A stretch of 15,245 nucleotides of DNA from Gammaproteobacteria bacterium (GCA_023485185.1 JAMCZP010000305.1:1-15245), one strand, 5' to 3'; positions 1 to 7,306 are shown, counted from the stretch's first letter. The notes: generated by a model not told the origin, from the sequence alone. Translations and numbers: made by a program.

Positions 1-237
1 GCAACTACCTGTTTCGAAAAATCAGCCTGTTTTAAAATCTAGCTTTATAAACCAGTTCAGCTTATGCGCTTCTCAACGCCACACTGCTATTTTGCTATCG
101 TTTTACCCTAACAGATGTTCGCTAACTGTTGTTACTAGCCTGTTGTTACTAACGGTGTTGCTAGCAGGCAGCCATGCCACACTTGGCTACTCGCGGTGAA
201 CCCAATAATGCTTGATGTTTTAAAGTCAGCTTAAAAT

Positions 238-255
238 TAGCCTAATTTCAGGCTA
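238..255 (-). terminator. Possible intrinsic terminator at the end of the TIGR02444 gene
   Basis: TAGCCT (238-243) and AGGCTA (250-255) form a 6-bp inverted repeat with a 6-nt loop. On the minus strand the stem starts at the stop codon of the TIGR02444 family gene and is followed by ATTTTAA. The stem is short and the T-run is broken, so this is only a plausible weak terminator. The rest of 1-252 is AT-rich with no gene that I can see. It holds one 12-bp direct repeat, CTGTTGTTACTA, at 126-137 and 140-151. Confidence 0.35.
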
Positions 256-840
256 GCGCGCTACTTGGTGAGGGTCAAGCTGGCAAGCAACCGTTTGCAG
301 TGCCTGAAGTGACGCTGCTGGCATTTTGCTAGCTTCTTTAGCCACACCCTCTTCATCGGTTATAAACAGCTGTTTTCGCAACCATATCGCGGCGTTTGGC
401 GTTTTTTCATCTCTATTTCTTAGTTTTTGCTCACTGTTTAGGGATGTCAAAATCCACCCTTGCCAACGTTGAAGGTTCTCACGCTCGGCCATTAGCTCAG
501 CTTGTTTGATCGTCTGGCGCAGTGTTGCAACTGACTCACTGGCAGCCGCTGAGGCTTTTAAATCACGGCGTAATCCGCGCAATACCTCTGTTACGTGCTG
601 CTGCCATTGGCAACGCTCCCTGCGTATCGTCATCACCTTTGCTGGGATCACTTCCAAGCCGCAGGAATAGAGCCAACAGTGAAACAGCAACTCACACACA
701 TCCACGTCGTTCTCATCTTGCAGCGTCAGGCATGCAGCCTCAACGCCCGGCATGGCGTACAGCGAAAGTGCAAAATCCCACAGTGATATCTGCTGTAGCC
801 GCTGCAATCGGGTAGAATCAAGCGCAATTGAATCTCGCAT
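253..840 (-). CDS. TIGR02444 family protein (uncharacterised)
   Basis: This encodes a 195-residue protein of unknown function. Residues 20-57 (LWDFALSLYAMPGVEAACLTL, then a short acidic stretch and a hydrophobic LLFHCWL) match the conserved N-terminal core that I recognise as TIGR02444. The C-terminal half is charged, probably helical and poorly conserved. There is no signal peptide or membrane segment, so it is likely cytoplasmic. I chose the ATG at 838-840. An upstream in-frame GTG at 877-879 would add 13 residues unlike the family and would run into the yheS start. The ribosome binding site is weak (GTGGG). The gene diverges from yheS with 29 bp between start codons, and I recall this pairing from Pseudomonas-type genomes. 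It reads as more AT-rich than the genes to its right. Family assignment is fairly sure; function is unknown. Confidence 0.8.
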   Translation of the reverse strand: MRDSIALDSTRLQRLQQISLWDFALSLYAMPGVEAACLTLQDENDVDVCELLFHCWLYSCGLEVIPAKVMTIRRERCQWQQHVTEVLRGLRRDLKASAAASESVATLRQTIKQAELMAERENLQRWQGWILTSLNSEQKLRNRDEKTPNAAIWLRKQLFITDEEGVAKEASKMPAASLQALQTVACQLDPHQVAR

Positions 841-860
841 CGTATGACCCACTTTTTTCG

Positions 861-868
861 GGAGAAGG
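861..868 (+). promoter_or_regulatory. Ribosome binding site that fixes the yheS start
   Basis: GGAGAAGG ends 1 nt before the ATG at 870-872, and its GGAG part lies 5 nt from it. This is a good Shine-Dalgarno site. It argues for ATG 870 over the longer in-frame TTG at 828, which has no such site and would overlap the divergent gene. Confidence 0.75.
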
Positions 869-869
869 C

Positions 870-2858
870 ATGATCGCACTGCGCCAAGTCGCCCTGCAAC
901 GCGGCACGCAAACGCTACTCGACAACGCGGACGTTACCCTAAATAACGGGGTCAAGGCCGGCATTATCGGGGCAAACGGCGCCGGTAAGTCGAGCCTGTT
1001 TAAACTATTGCTGGGCGAGCTTGGGCCCGACCAGGGCGATATTGAGATGAGCGGCGGCCAGCGCATTGCGCACATGGCCCAGGAAGTAGACGCTCTCGAC
1101 CGCCCCATTATTGAGTATGTACTGGATGGCGATATCGCGCTGCGCCAAGCGGAGGCAGACTTGCTGGCTGCCCGTGAAGCGGGGGAAGCCCACCGGGAGG
1201 CTGAACTGCATGGCTTAATCGAAACCCTGGATGGCTATCGCGCAGAGTCACGTGCGGCACAGCTGCTGGTGGGACTGGGCTTTGTGCAGACAGACCTCAC
1301 CCGCCCGCTTTCTGCCTTTTCGGGTGGTTGGCGGATGCGAGTCAATCTTGCCCGCACGCTGTTTATGCCCTCCGATCTACTGCTGTTGGATGAGCCTACC
1401 AACCACTTGGATCTGGATGCCTTACTGTGGCTAGAGCAGTGGTTAACCCGCTACCCCGGCACTCTGCTGCTTATTTCTCACGACCGCGATTTTTTGGACG
1501 CAGTGTGCGATCACATCGTGCATATGCATCATCAAAAGCTGGAGCTTTACCGCGGCAATTACTCACAGTTTGAACGTACCCGTGCCGAAAAGCTTGCCTT
1601 GCAGCAGGCCGAAGCTGCCAAACAGCAGGCACGCCGGGAAGAGATTGAGCGCTTCATCGCCCGCTTTAAGGCTCAGGCAACCAAAGCCAAGCAGGCACAG
1701 AGCCGGGTCAAAATGCTTGAGCGGATGGAGGATATCGCTGTTGCTCACGTTGATTCCCCCTTCCACTTTACCTTGCCTGCCGCTGAAAAAACCTCGCGGC
1801 CACTGCTGGTGCTAGATCAAGCCCAGCTTGGCTATCGCGGTAAAGCAGGCAGCGTGGGTGACGAAGAGAGCAGCGATAATGTTCAGTTGGATAACGTTAA
1901 CATCACGCTGCTTCCTGGTAGCCGTATTGGCCTGCTAGGTCCCAATGGCGCAGGTAAATCGACGTTAATTAAGTCACTTACCGGCGAGCTTGAGCTACTG
2001 AATGGCAAGCGTGTGCCCGGCGAACACTTGGCGATTGGCTACTTTGCACAGCATCAGTTAGAGAGCCTGGATATTTCATCGACCCCATTTGTGCACGTTC
2101 AGCGCCTTTCTCCCTCCGCTAGCGATCAGGATATACGCAATTTCCTGGGTGGCTTTGGCTTTAAGGGCGATGACGCCTTTGGCCAAGTGGCGAGCTTCTC
2201 TGGCGGTGAAAAAGCCCGCTTAGCCCTAGCGCTAGTTGCCTGGCAGAAACCCAATTTGCTGTTGCTTGATGAGCCCACCAACCATCTGGACTTAGAGATG
2301 CGCGAGGCGCTGACCCAGGCGCTGGCAAGTTTCGAAGGCACCGTTATTCTGGTCTCCCACGATCGCCACTTATTGCGCGCCACGGTTGATGAGTTCTGGC
2401 GCGTCGCCGATAACCGGGTGGAACCTTTTGATGGTGATTTGGAGGACTATCGGGTTTGGCTTAAAGCGCGCCTGGAAGAGAGTCGGCGCGACTCACGCGG
2501 TGAAAAAGCCGAGCGCCAGAGCCAGCAACCCAGTGGAGACAGTCGCGAAGCGCGCAAAGCATCCCGTAAAGCAGCCGCCGAACTGCGCGAAAAGTTACGC
2601 CCGCTGAAAAAGCAACGCGACCAAGCCGAAAAGGCCATGGAAAAGGCCCAGCTGGAATTGGAAAATGTAGAACAAGTGCTGGCTGACCCTGAGCTCTACA
2701 CCGATAGCGCCCGTAAAGCCGAACTGACCAAGACACTGAGCCTACAAGCGGAGATTAAAGCGCGCCTGGATGAGTCGGAACGGCAGTGGCTCAGCGCCGA
2801 AGAGGCGCTAGAGACAATGGAAGCCGAGCTACTGGCCAGCGAAGAAACGGTTAGCTAA
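870..2858 (+). CDS. yheS: ABC-F family ATPase, YheS type
   Basis: This 662-residue soluble protein has two ABC ATPase domains and no membrane segment, the ABC-F layout of ribosome-associated translation factors. Domain 1 has Walker A GANGAGKS (34-41), signature SGGWR (151-155), Walker B LLLLDEP (170-176) and SHD (203-205). The interdomain linker contains TKAKQAQSR (271-279). Domain 2 has GPNGAGKS (357-364), SGGEK (444-448), LLLLDEP (463-469) and SHD (496-498). A charged, probably coiled-coil tail covers about 545-660. Sequence and length fit E. coli YheS (637 aa) better than EttA or Uup. Compared with YheS as I recall it, about 12-15 extra acidic residues lie at 323-338, before the second domain's core strand. 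The role in E. coli is thought to be ribosome binding and relief of problem sequences in translation; the function here is inferred. It converges with dtd, with 15 bp between stop codons. Confidence 0.9.
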   Translation: MIALRQVALQRGTQTLLDNADVTLNNGVKAGIIGANGAGKSSLFKLLLGELGPDQGDIEMSGGQRIAHMAQEVDALDRPIIEYVLDGDIALRQAEADLLAAREAGEAHREAELHGLIETLDGYRAESRAAQLLVGLGFVQTDLTRPLSAFSGGWRMRVNLARTLFMPSDLLLLDEPTNHLDLDALLWLEQWLTRYPGTLLLISHDRDFLDAVCDHIVHMHHQKLELYRGNYSQFERTRAEKLALQQAEAAKQQARREEIERFIARFKAQATKAKQAQSRVKMLERMEDIAVAHVDSPFHFTLPAAEKTSRPLLVLDQAQLGYRGKAGSVGDEESSDNVQLDNVNITLLPGSRIGLLGPNGAGKSTLIKSLTGELELLNGKRVPGEHLAIGYFAQHQLESLDISSTPFVHVQRLSPSASDQDIRNFLGGFGFKGDDAFGQVASFSGGEKARLALALVAWQKPNLLLLDEPTNHLDLEMREALTQALASFEGTVILVSHDRHLLRATVDEFWRVADNRVEPFDGDLEDYRVWLKARLEESRRDSRGEKAERQSQQPSGDSREARKASRKAAAELREKLRPLKKQRDQAEKAMEKAQLELENVEQVLADPELYTDSARKAELTKTLSLQAEIKARLDESERQWLSAEEALETMEAELLASEETVS

Positions 2859-2873
2859 ACCTCGTAAGGCCCA

Positions 2874-3311
2874 CTAGCTTTCCAGCAAAAACGTCACCGG
2901 ACCATCGTTGACCAGCGCCACCTGCATATCGGCGCCAAACTCACCGGTGGCCACGTTCGGCCAAGTAGCGCGCGCTTGACTTACCAGTAGATCAAAAAGC
3001 TCCTCTCCCTGGGCGGGGGGAGCCGCACTGGAGAAACTCGGCCGCAGCCCTTTGCGGGTATCTGCGGCGAGGGTGAACTGCGAGACAAGCAGCAGCCCAC
3101 CGTTAACCTGCTGCAGGTTTTGATTCATTTTGCCATCAGCGTCGCTAAATACACGGTAATGGAGCAGCTTATGCAGCAGCTTTTCCACGGTGGCCGCGTC
3201 ATCGTGTTTCTCAACCCCTACCAATGCCAGCAGCCCGTGATCAATGCTGCCGACAATGTTACTATCCACTTCCACGCTTGCGCGCTTCACCCGTTGAATC
3301 AATGCTTTCAA
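2874..3311 (-). CDS. dtd: D-aminoacyl-tRNA deacylase
   Basis: DTD hydrolyses D-amino acids (and glycine mis-attached to tRNA-Ala) from tRNA in the cytoplasm, so that they do not enter translation. The 145-residue product has the normal family length. It shows the N-terminal signature [13 protein letters not shown] (3-15), the catalytic SQFTL motif (77-81) and the Gly-cisPro pair in NDGPVTF (Gly137-Pro138) that excludes L-aminoacyl substrates. The start codon is TTG (3309-3311), supported by AGGAG 7 nt upstream and by the match of the first residues to the family. It faces yheS tail to tail. The 146 bp upstream, to the stress protein gene, contain no gene. I see no convincing promoter there, so dtd may be transcribed alone or by readthrough from the stress protein gene. 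Confidence 0.96.
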   Translation of the reverse strand: MKALIQRVKRASVEVDSNIVGSIDHGLLALVGVEKHDDAATVEKLLHKLLHYRVFSDADGKMNQNLQQVNGGLLLVSQFTLAADTRKGLRPSFSSAAPPAQGEELFDLLVSQARATWPNVATGEFGADMQVALVNDGPVTFLLES

Positions 3312-3457
3312 GGTGCCTCTCCTGCGCTAACAAATCGCCAGTGTAGCGCTGCTAGGCCGATTTTTCCTATTCAAAGGCTAACTCCCGCTTTGCATGCAGC
3401 TAAGTGAGATGCAGTCCGATTTACCCAGAAAATAGCCTAAGGAAATACTTATTATCT

Positions 3458-4339
3458 TCACCACGCACGGCATAGCATAAGATCGCAGTGGGGTTCACTA
3501 AGTAGCATTTCGGTTACTTGGCTGGTGTGATGAAGCTGACCACGACTGCCGATCATCACAAGGTCTGGTGTGTGGCGTTTCATATAGGCTTGCAGCACTT
3601 CGCAGGGTGCTCCCTGTTCTAGCACCAGCTCAATGTCAGGTACACCATCTAGCTCGCGCATCAGGCTATCAACTTCGCTGGTCAACTGTTCACGCAAACG
3701 TAGCACTTCATGCTCACGCCACTGGGCGTAATAGGCTTGCGAGCCAAGCTCACGTTCGCCGGGCAGGGTCCAGGCGTGCAGTAGCGTTAGCGTCGCTTCG
3801 GGGAAGCGGATCAGGGCCTCTTTTAAGGTATGCCGGGCGGTCAGCGAAAAATCGATAGGCACCAAAATATGCTGCCAGGACTGGGTTGGCTGATAAGAGG
3901 AAACCACCACCGGGCAAGGGGCACTGCGCAGCACACGCATTACTGTGGTGCCCGCCAGCAGGTCTTTCTGACCACGTTTACGATGCATGCCGAGAATAAT
4001 CAGTTCAGCATTGCGCTCGTGGGCCTCACGGACAATCTCAACATGGGGGGAGCCAGCCACCGTTTGAATTAACGTTTTCGGCGCTTCGAGAGCGTAGTCT
4101 TCGCGCAGGTCCGTCAAGGTAGCGGTGATATCTTCTACCACCGCGCGCTCTACATCCAACAGCACATGCCGCGGTAGATACGGATCCAGTACGTGCAGTA
4201 CGTCTAACTGAACGCCCTGGGCGTAAGCTAGCCGTAGGGCGCGGGCAAAGGCAGCACGATTTTCAGCGGAGAGATCGGTGGCAAATAGGATAGTTCTTGG
4301 GATAGTTCTTGGGATAGTTCTTGGGATAGTGCGGGGCAT
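3458..4339 (-). CDS. Tandem-domain universal stress protein
   Basis: The 293-residue cytoplasmic protein has two UspA-like domains. Domain 1 (about 16-148) opens with ILFATDLSAENR and has a GMHRKRG...LAGTT loop (117-132), close to the ATP-binding motif of the family. Domain 2 (about 156-293) opens with HILVPIDFSLTARH and has GSRG (264-267), but lacks the usual distal Gly-Ser/Thr, so it may not bind nucleotide. Such proteins are linked to stress survival; the specific role is not visible. The N-terminus is four copies of the tetrapeptide PRTI before the first beta-strand, produced by a 12-bp tandem repeat. A single copy would give a normal UspA start. The ribosome binding site GAGGAG lies about 10 nt upstream of the ATG, after a perfect hairpin (4355-4371). 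The gene lies 119 bp downstream of thiD and probably has its own promoter. Confidence 0.9.
   Translation of the reverse strand: MPRTIPRTIPRTIPRTILFATDLSAENRAAFARALRLAYAQGVQLDVLHVLDPYLPRHVLLDVERAVVEDITATLTDLREDYALEAPKTLIQTVAGSPHVEIVREAHERNAELIILGMHRKRGQKDLLAGTTVMRVLRSAPCPVVVSSYQPTQSWQHILVPIDFSLTARHTLKEALIRFPEATLTLLHAWTLPGERELGSQAYYAQWREHEVLRLREQLTSEVDSLMRELDGVPDIELVLEQGAPCEVLQAYMKRHTPDLVMIGSRGQLHHTSQVTEMLLSEPHCDLMLCRAW
4289..4336 (-). repeat. 12-bp tandem repeat coding for PRTI units
   Basis: Three perfect copies of a 12-bp unit (plus strand GATAGTTCTTGG, at 4289-4300, 4301-4312 and 4313-4324) are followed by a diverged fourth (4325-4336, GATAGTGCGGGG). They lie at the extreme 5' end of the stress protein gene and encode repeated Pro-Arg-Thr-Ile. 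Because 12 is a multiple of three, gain or loss of units keeps the reading frame and only changes the length of the N-terminal extension. Confidence 0.95.
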
Positions 4340-4354
4340 GGCGAAACGCTCCTC

Positions 4355-4371
4355 GGCTGAGCAACTCAGCC
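4355..4371 (-). promoter_or_regulatory. Perfect hairpin in the leader of the stress protein gene
   Basis: GGCTGAG (4355-4361) and CTCAGCC (4365-4371) form a 7-bp perfect stem with a 3-nt loop. On the minus strand the hairpin ends just before the GAGGAG ribosome binding site and starts right after a TTATAA sequence that could be a -10 element. No clear -35 is present. There is no T-run after the stem, so it is not an intrinsic terminator. It could stabilise the mRNA, modulate ribosome access or be a protein-binding operator. The structure is certain as sequence; its role is inferred. Confidence 0.6.
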
Positions 4372-4458
4372 TTATAAGCCGTTAAGCAAACACTCCTTAG
4401 CATGGTGTGCAATACGCTTTCTCGCAAGCTACCTGCTACCTAAATGCAATAAACCAAA

Positions 4459-5280
4459 TTACCACCAAGCGTGAAAATGGTGCACCGGGCCGCGCCCTTT
4501 ACCTACATTTAACCGCGCGCTGGCTTCTAACGCTGCATGCAGCCACTGCTTGGCATCGCTAATCGCGGCCTTCGGTGCATCAGCGTTGGCATCCAACGGT
4601 AGCTTCGCCAGGCAAGCGGCGATCGCTGAAGAGAGCGCACAGCCGGTGCCGTGCAAATTATCGGTGTCAATGCGCGAAGCTGGCAGCCACTGATGACCGT
4701 TTGGCATTGCCAGCAGATCTGGGCAGGTTGCGCCGCGCAGATGGCCGCCTTTAAGCACCACATAGGGCGCTCCCAGCCGGGTTAAACCCGGCAACATGGC
4801 TTCCATGGCGTCTAAGCTATCGGGCGATGGCGAATCAAGCAGCACCGCCGCTTCCGGTAGATTCGGCGTTATCACATCAGCCAGCGGCACTAGAATATCG
4901 CGTACCGCTCGAATGCCTTCATCATTGACTAGAATATCGCCACTTTTAGCGACCATCACCGGGTCGAGCACAATCCAGCGCGGGCGGCGCTGGCGCAGCA
5001 CATCGGCAATGACCTCAGCGACTTCACGGCTAGCGACCATACCGATTTTAACCGCGTCCAGTGCCACATCATCCAGCAAATGCTCTAACTGTTCGCGAAT
5101 AGCCTGGGGCGACACCGGGTACACCGACGCCACACCACAGGTGTTCTGGGCAATCACCGCAGTGATCACGTTGGTGCCATATACGCCGAGCGCAGAAAAA
5201 GTCTTCAAATCGCCCTGTAGACCCGCACCGCCGGAAGGGTCGGAGCCAGCGATGGTAAGCACATTGGCAATAGGTTGCAT
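4459..5280 (-). CDS. thiD: Hydroxymethylpyrimidine/phosphomethylpyrimidine kinase
   Basis: ThiD phosphorylates 4-amino-5-hydroxymethyl-2-methylpyrimidine (HMP) and then HMP-phosphate to give HMP-PP, the pyrimidine precursor of thiamine phosphate. The 273-residue ribokinase-fold protein has the substrate-binding GSDPSGGAG (12-20), DPVMVAKSGD (106-115), TPNLPEA (138-144) and the anion-hole HGTGC with candidate catalytic Cys214 (210-214). It ends in the typical GPVHHFH. Length is normal and no ThiE or other domain is fused. The ATG lies 9 bp after the dctM stop, and its ribosome binding site AAGGGGGA overlaps that stop codon, so translation is probably coupled to dctM. No other thiamine gene is in the window, and I see no TPP riboswitch features upstream in the unit. 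Pairing with a TRAP transporter is unusual to me. Confidence 0.96.
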   Translation of the reverse strand: MQPIANVLTIAGSDPSGGAGLQGDLKTFSALGVYGTNVITAVIAQNTCGVASVYPVSPQAIREQLEHLLDDVALDAVKIGMVASREVAEVIADVLRQRRPRWIVLDPVMVAKSGDILVNDEGIRAVRDILVPLADVITPNLPEAAVLLDSPSPDSLDAMEAMLPGLTRLGAPYVVLKGGHLRGATCPDLLAMPNGHQWLPASRIDTDNLHGTGCALSSAIAACLAKLPLDANADAPKAAISDAKQWLHAALEASARLNVGKGRGPVHHFHAWW

Positions 5281-5289
5281 ACTTCCCCC

Positions 5290-6705
5290 TTACATCACCG
5301 ACGGCAGCCAAGTGGCGAGCCCAGGGAATAACGCAAGCGCCAACAACATGCCTAGCTGCATGATAATAAAGGGTATCACACCACGGTAAATAGCCGAGGT
5401 AGGCACGCTTTGTGGGGTAACACCGCGCAGATAGAACAGTGCAAAGCCAAAAGGCGGTGTCAAAAACGAGGTTTGTAGATTGACGGCAATCATAATGCCA
5501 AGCCAGATCGGATCAATCCCCATGGCTAGCAATACCGGCCCAACAATGGGCACCACCACGAACGTGATTTCAATAAAGTCGAGAATAAAACCAAGCAAGA
5601 AAATCACCAGCATGACCACCATGGTGGCTCCGATTACGCCCCCCGGCATCGCTTCAAACATGTGCGTTACCAGCTCTTCACCGCCATAGGCGCGAAATAC
5701 TAGGGAAAACAGAGCGGCACCGATCAGAATCAAAAACACCATACTGGTGACCTGAGCGGTCGAGCGCACCACTTCACGCAACATAGAAAGGCTCAAACGC
5801 CGGTTGGCCGCTGCCAGCAGAAGTGCACCAAATGCACCGACTGCTGATGCTTCAGTAGGCGTGGCAAAACCACCTAAAATCGAGCCAAGCACAGCAACAA
5901 TTAGCAGTACCGGGGGTATTAGCCCCTTCAATAGCAGAGGCCAGATACTCCCCGTATGACCAAGCTCGGCCTTAAGTGCTTCACGATCCGCTGCGGGTGC
6001 CACGCTTGGTTTCAGCCACGCAACCATCAGCAAGTAAACGATATAGGCAACGACCAGCAGTAGGCCCGGCACTAGCGCACCAATAAACAGATCGCCCACT
6101 GAAAGCGTTTTCGGACTCCATACCCCCATCGAAAGCTGGGCCTGCTGATAGGCCGTAGAAAGCACATCGCCTAACAGCACCAGAGCAATCGAAGGGGGGA
6201 TAATCTGCCCAAGCGTGCCCGTCGCGCAGATAGTGCCTGTCGCTAGTGCCGGTGAATAGCCGCGCTTAAGCATGGTGGGCAACGACAGCAGCCCCATAGT
6301 GACAACAGTAGCTCCCACAATCCCAGTAGAAGCTGCCAGCAGCATACCCACCAATACCACGGAGATACCCAGGCCACCACGCAATGCACCAAGGGCCATG
6401 GCCATGGCATCCAACAGCGCTTCCGCTAATCTCGATTTTTCTAGCAGCACACCCATCAAGACAAACAACGGCACCGCTAAAAGGGTTTGGTTGGTCATGA
6501 TGCCATACAGCCGATTGGGCATAGCACTCATCATGCGTGATTCAAACGGCACAGGAATGCCCATGGACTGCAACGCTAGCCCTATCCCAGCAAAGGCCAG
6601 CGCTGTGCCCGCTAACGCCAGGGCCACTGGGTAACCCAGCATGAGTACCACACACACCGCAGCAAACAGTACCAGCGGCATAAATTCTAATACGGACGCC
6701 AGCAC
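5290..6705 (-). CDS. dctM: TRAP transporter large permease subunit (DctM)
   Basis: This is the ion-coupled, substrate-translocating subunit of a tripartite TRAP importer in the inner membrane. The 471-residue protein is almost entirely hydrophobic, with about a dozen probable membrane segments. Conserved blocks are AVPLFVLMG (77-85), AASTGIVGATVV (124-135), GTLGQIIPPSI (163-173), GGFATPTEASAVG (278-290) and LTPPFGFALFYLRG (415-428). Length and the last block suggest the longer subfamily often annotated as mannitol/chloroaromatic or 2-oxo acid type rather than the short C4-dicarboxylate type; the substrate cannot be read from the sequence. The start is GTG (6703-6705). Its G is also the last base of the dctQ stop codon, and GAGGAG within the last dctQ codons is the ribosome binding site, so translation is coupled. 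It is followed closely by thiD. Confidence 0.93.
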   Translation of the reverse strand: MLASVLEFMPLVLFAAVCVVLMLGYPVALALAGTALAFAGIGLALQSMGIPVPFESRMMSAMPNRLYGIMTNQTLLAVPLFVLMGVLLEKSRLAEALLDAMAMALGALRGGLGISVVLVGMLLAASTGIVGATVVTMGLLSLPTMLKRGYSPALATGTICATGTLGQIIPPSIALVLLGDVLSTAYQQAQLSMGVWSPKTLSVGDLFIGALVPGLLLVVAYIVYLLMVAWLKPSVAPAADREALKAELGHTGSIWPLLLKGLIPPVLLIVAVLGSILGGFATPTEASAVGAFGALLLAAANRRLSLSMLREVVRSTAQVTSMVFLILIGAALFSLVFRAYGGEELVTHMFEAMPGGVIGATMVVMLVIFLLGFILDFIEITFVVVPIVGPVLLAMGIDPIWLGIMIAVNLQTSFLTPPFGFALFYLRGVTPQSVPTSAIYRGVIPFIIMQLGMLLALALFPGLATWLPSVM

Positions 6706-7253
6706 TAGATGATCTCCTCATGCTCGGGGGATGAACTGGGCAACTTGCCACGAATGATTAACGCTTGGCGGATCAACTGCGCAACGGCCTGCAGCAGTAG
6801 CAGCCCAACCATCACTAGGATTAACGTTTTAAGTAGGAAAACGCCGGGGATGCCGCCATCAGGAGAGCGCTCCATAATGGCCCAGCTGGTAGCGACATAA
6901 CGAAAGCTGCTGATGGCAATAAACAGCGATACGGGAATAAGTAGAAAAAGCGTACCTAAAAAATCGATCCACGCCCGGCCGCGGTCTGACCAGCGACGAT
7001 AAAAGATATCGACCCGAACGTGACCGTCATGGCGCAGCGTCCAGGCGGCACCCAGCATAAACACCGCCGCGTGCATGTACATCACCGACTCTTGCATCAC
7101 GGTGCTGTGTATACCCAAGGCGTAGCGCATTATCACGATGGCAAACTGCACTAACATCATGATGACTACTAGCCAGGCAATGGCCCGGCCCACTCCCTCG
7201 GTCAAGCAGTCGAGCCAACGCAGTAACCGTGGCTCATGAGCATTGGAGCGCAT
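6705..7253 (-). CDS. dctQ: TRAP transporter small permease subunit (DctQ)
   Basis: This is the small membrane subunit that pairs with DctM in a TRAP importer. The 182-residue protein has four hydrophobic segments (about 24-46, 55-73, 95-117 and 137-162). It carries the family motif HVRVDIFYRR (78-87) between the second and third, and the SPDGGIPGVFLLKTL stretch (130-144) typical of this subfamily. The start is ATG (7251-7253) with AGGA 8 nt upstream. No gene for the periplasmic binding subunit (DctP) lies upstream, where it would normally be: the neighbour is an endonuclease-family gene. A strong terminator hairpin with T-run ends roughly 14 bp before the start, leaving no place for a private promoter. 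Expression must come from readthrough of that hairpin or from an unrecognised arrangement. Confidence 0.92.
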   Translation of the reverse strand: MRSNAHEPRLLRWLDCLTEGVGRAIAWLVVIMMLVQFAIVIMRYALGIHSTVMQESVMYMHAAVFMLGAAWTLRHDGHVRVDIFYRRWSDRGRAWIDFLGTLFLLIPVSLFIAISSFRYVATSWAIMERSPDGGIPGVFLLKTLILVMVGLLLLQAVAQLIRQALIIRGKLPSSSPEHEEII

Positions 7254-7265
7254 GTAAAATGTCCT

Positions 7266-7306
7266 GGAAAAGAAAACGGCCCAGAATCATCGCTGATTCT
7301 GGGCCG
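7266..7306 (-). terminator. Strong intrinsic terminator directly before dctQ
   Basis: CGGCCCAGAATCA (7277-7289) and TGATTCTGGGCCG (7294-7306) form a perfect 13-bp stem with a 4-nt loop. On the minus strand it is followed by TTTTCTTTTCC, a near-continuous T-run, which is the classic intrinsic terminator layout. On the plus strand no T-run follows. It lies 51 bp after the stop of the endonuclease-family gene and just upstream of the dctQ ribosome binding site. In TRAP operons a hairpin between the binding-protein gene and the permease genes is a common way of lowering permease expression, but here no dctP precedes it. Confidence 0.88.

Noticed and set aside
126..151. 12-bp direct repeat CTGTTGTTACTA
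   Set aside because: Only two copies in AT-rich spacer with no linked structure; probably chance or minor duplication.
828..869. Longer yheS start at TTG 828
   Set aside because: No ribosome binding site, overlaps the divergent gene, and adds residues absent from the family; ATG 870 has a good site.
841..879. Longer start (GTG 877-879) for the TIGR02444 gene
   Set aside because: It would overlap the yheS start region and adds 13 residues unlike the family N-terminus.
4796..5389. Plus-strand open frame of 197 codons opposite thiD and dctM
   Set aside because: Low-complexity Ser/Thr/Arg-rich product with no family features, antisense to two well-supported genes; a frame shadow.
4459..7253. 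Ectoine transporter teaBC
   Set aside because: DctM is about 40 residues longer than TeaC as I recall and has features of another TRAP subfamily; no teaA, and thiD is interposed.
7254..7276. TPP riboswitch before the dctQ-dctM-thiD unit
   Set aside because: The leader is too short and carries no conserved thi-box sequence; only the intrinsic terminator is there.
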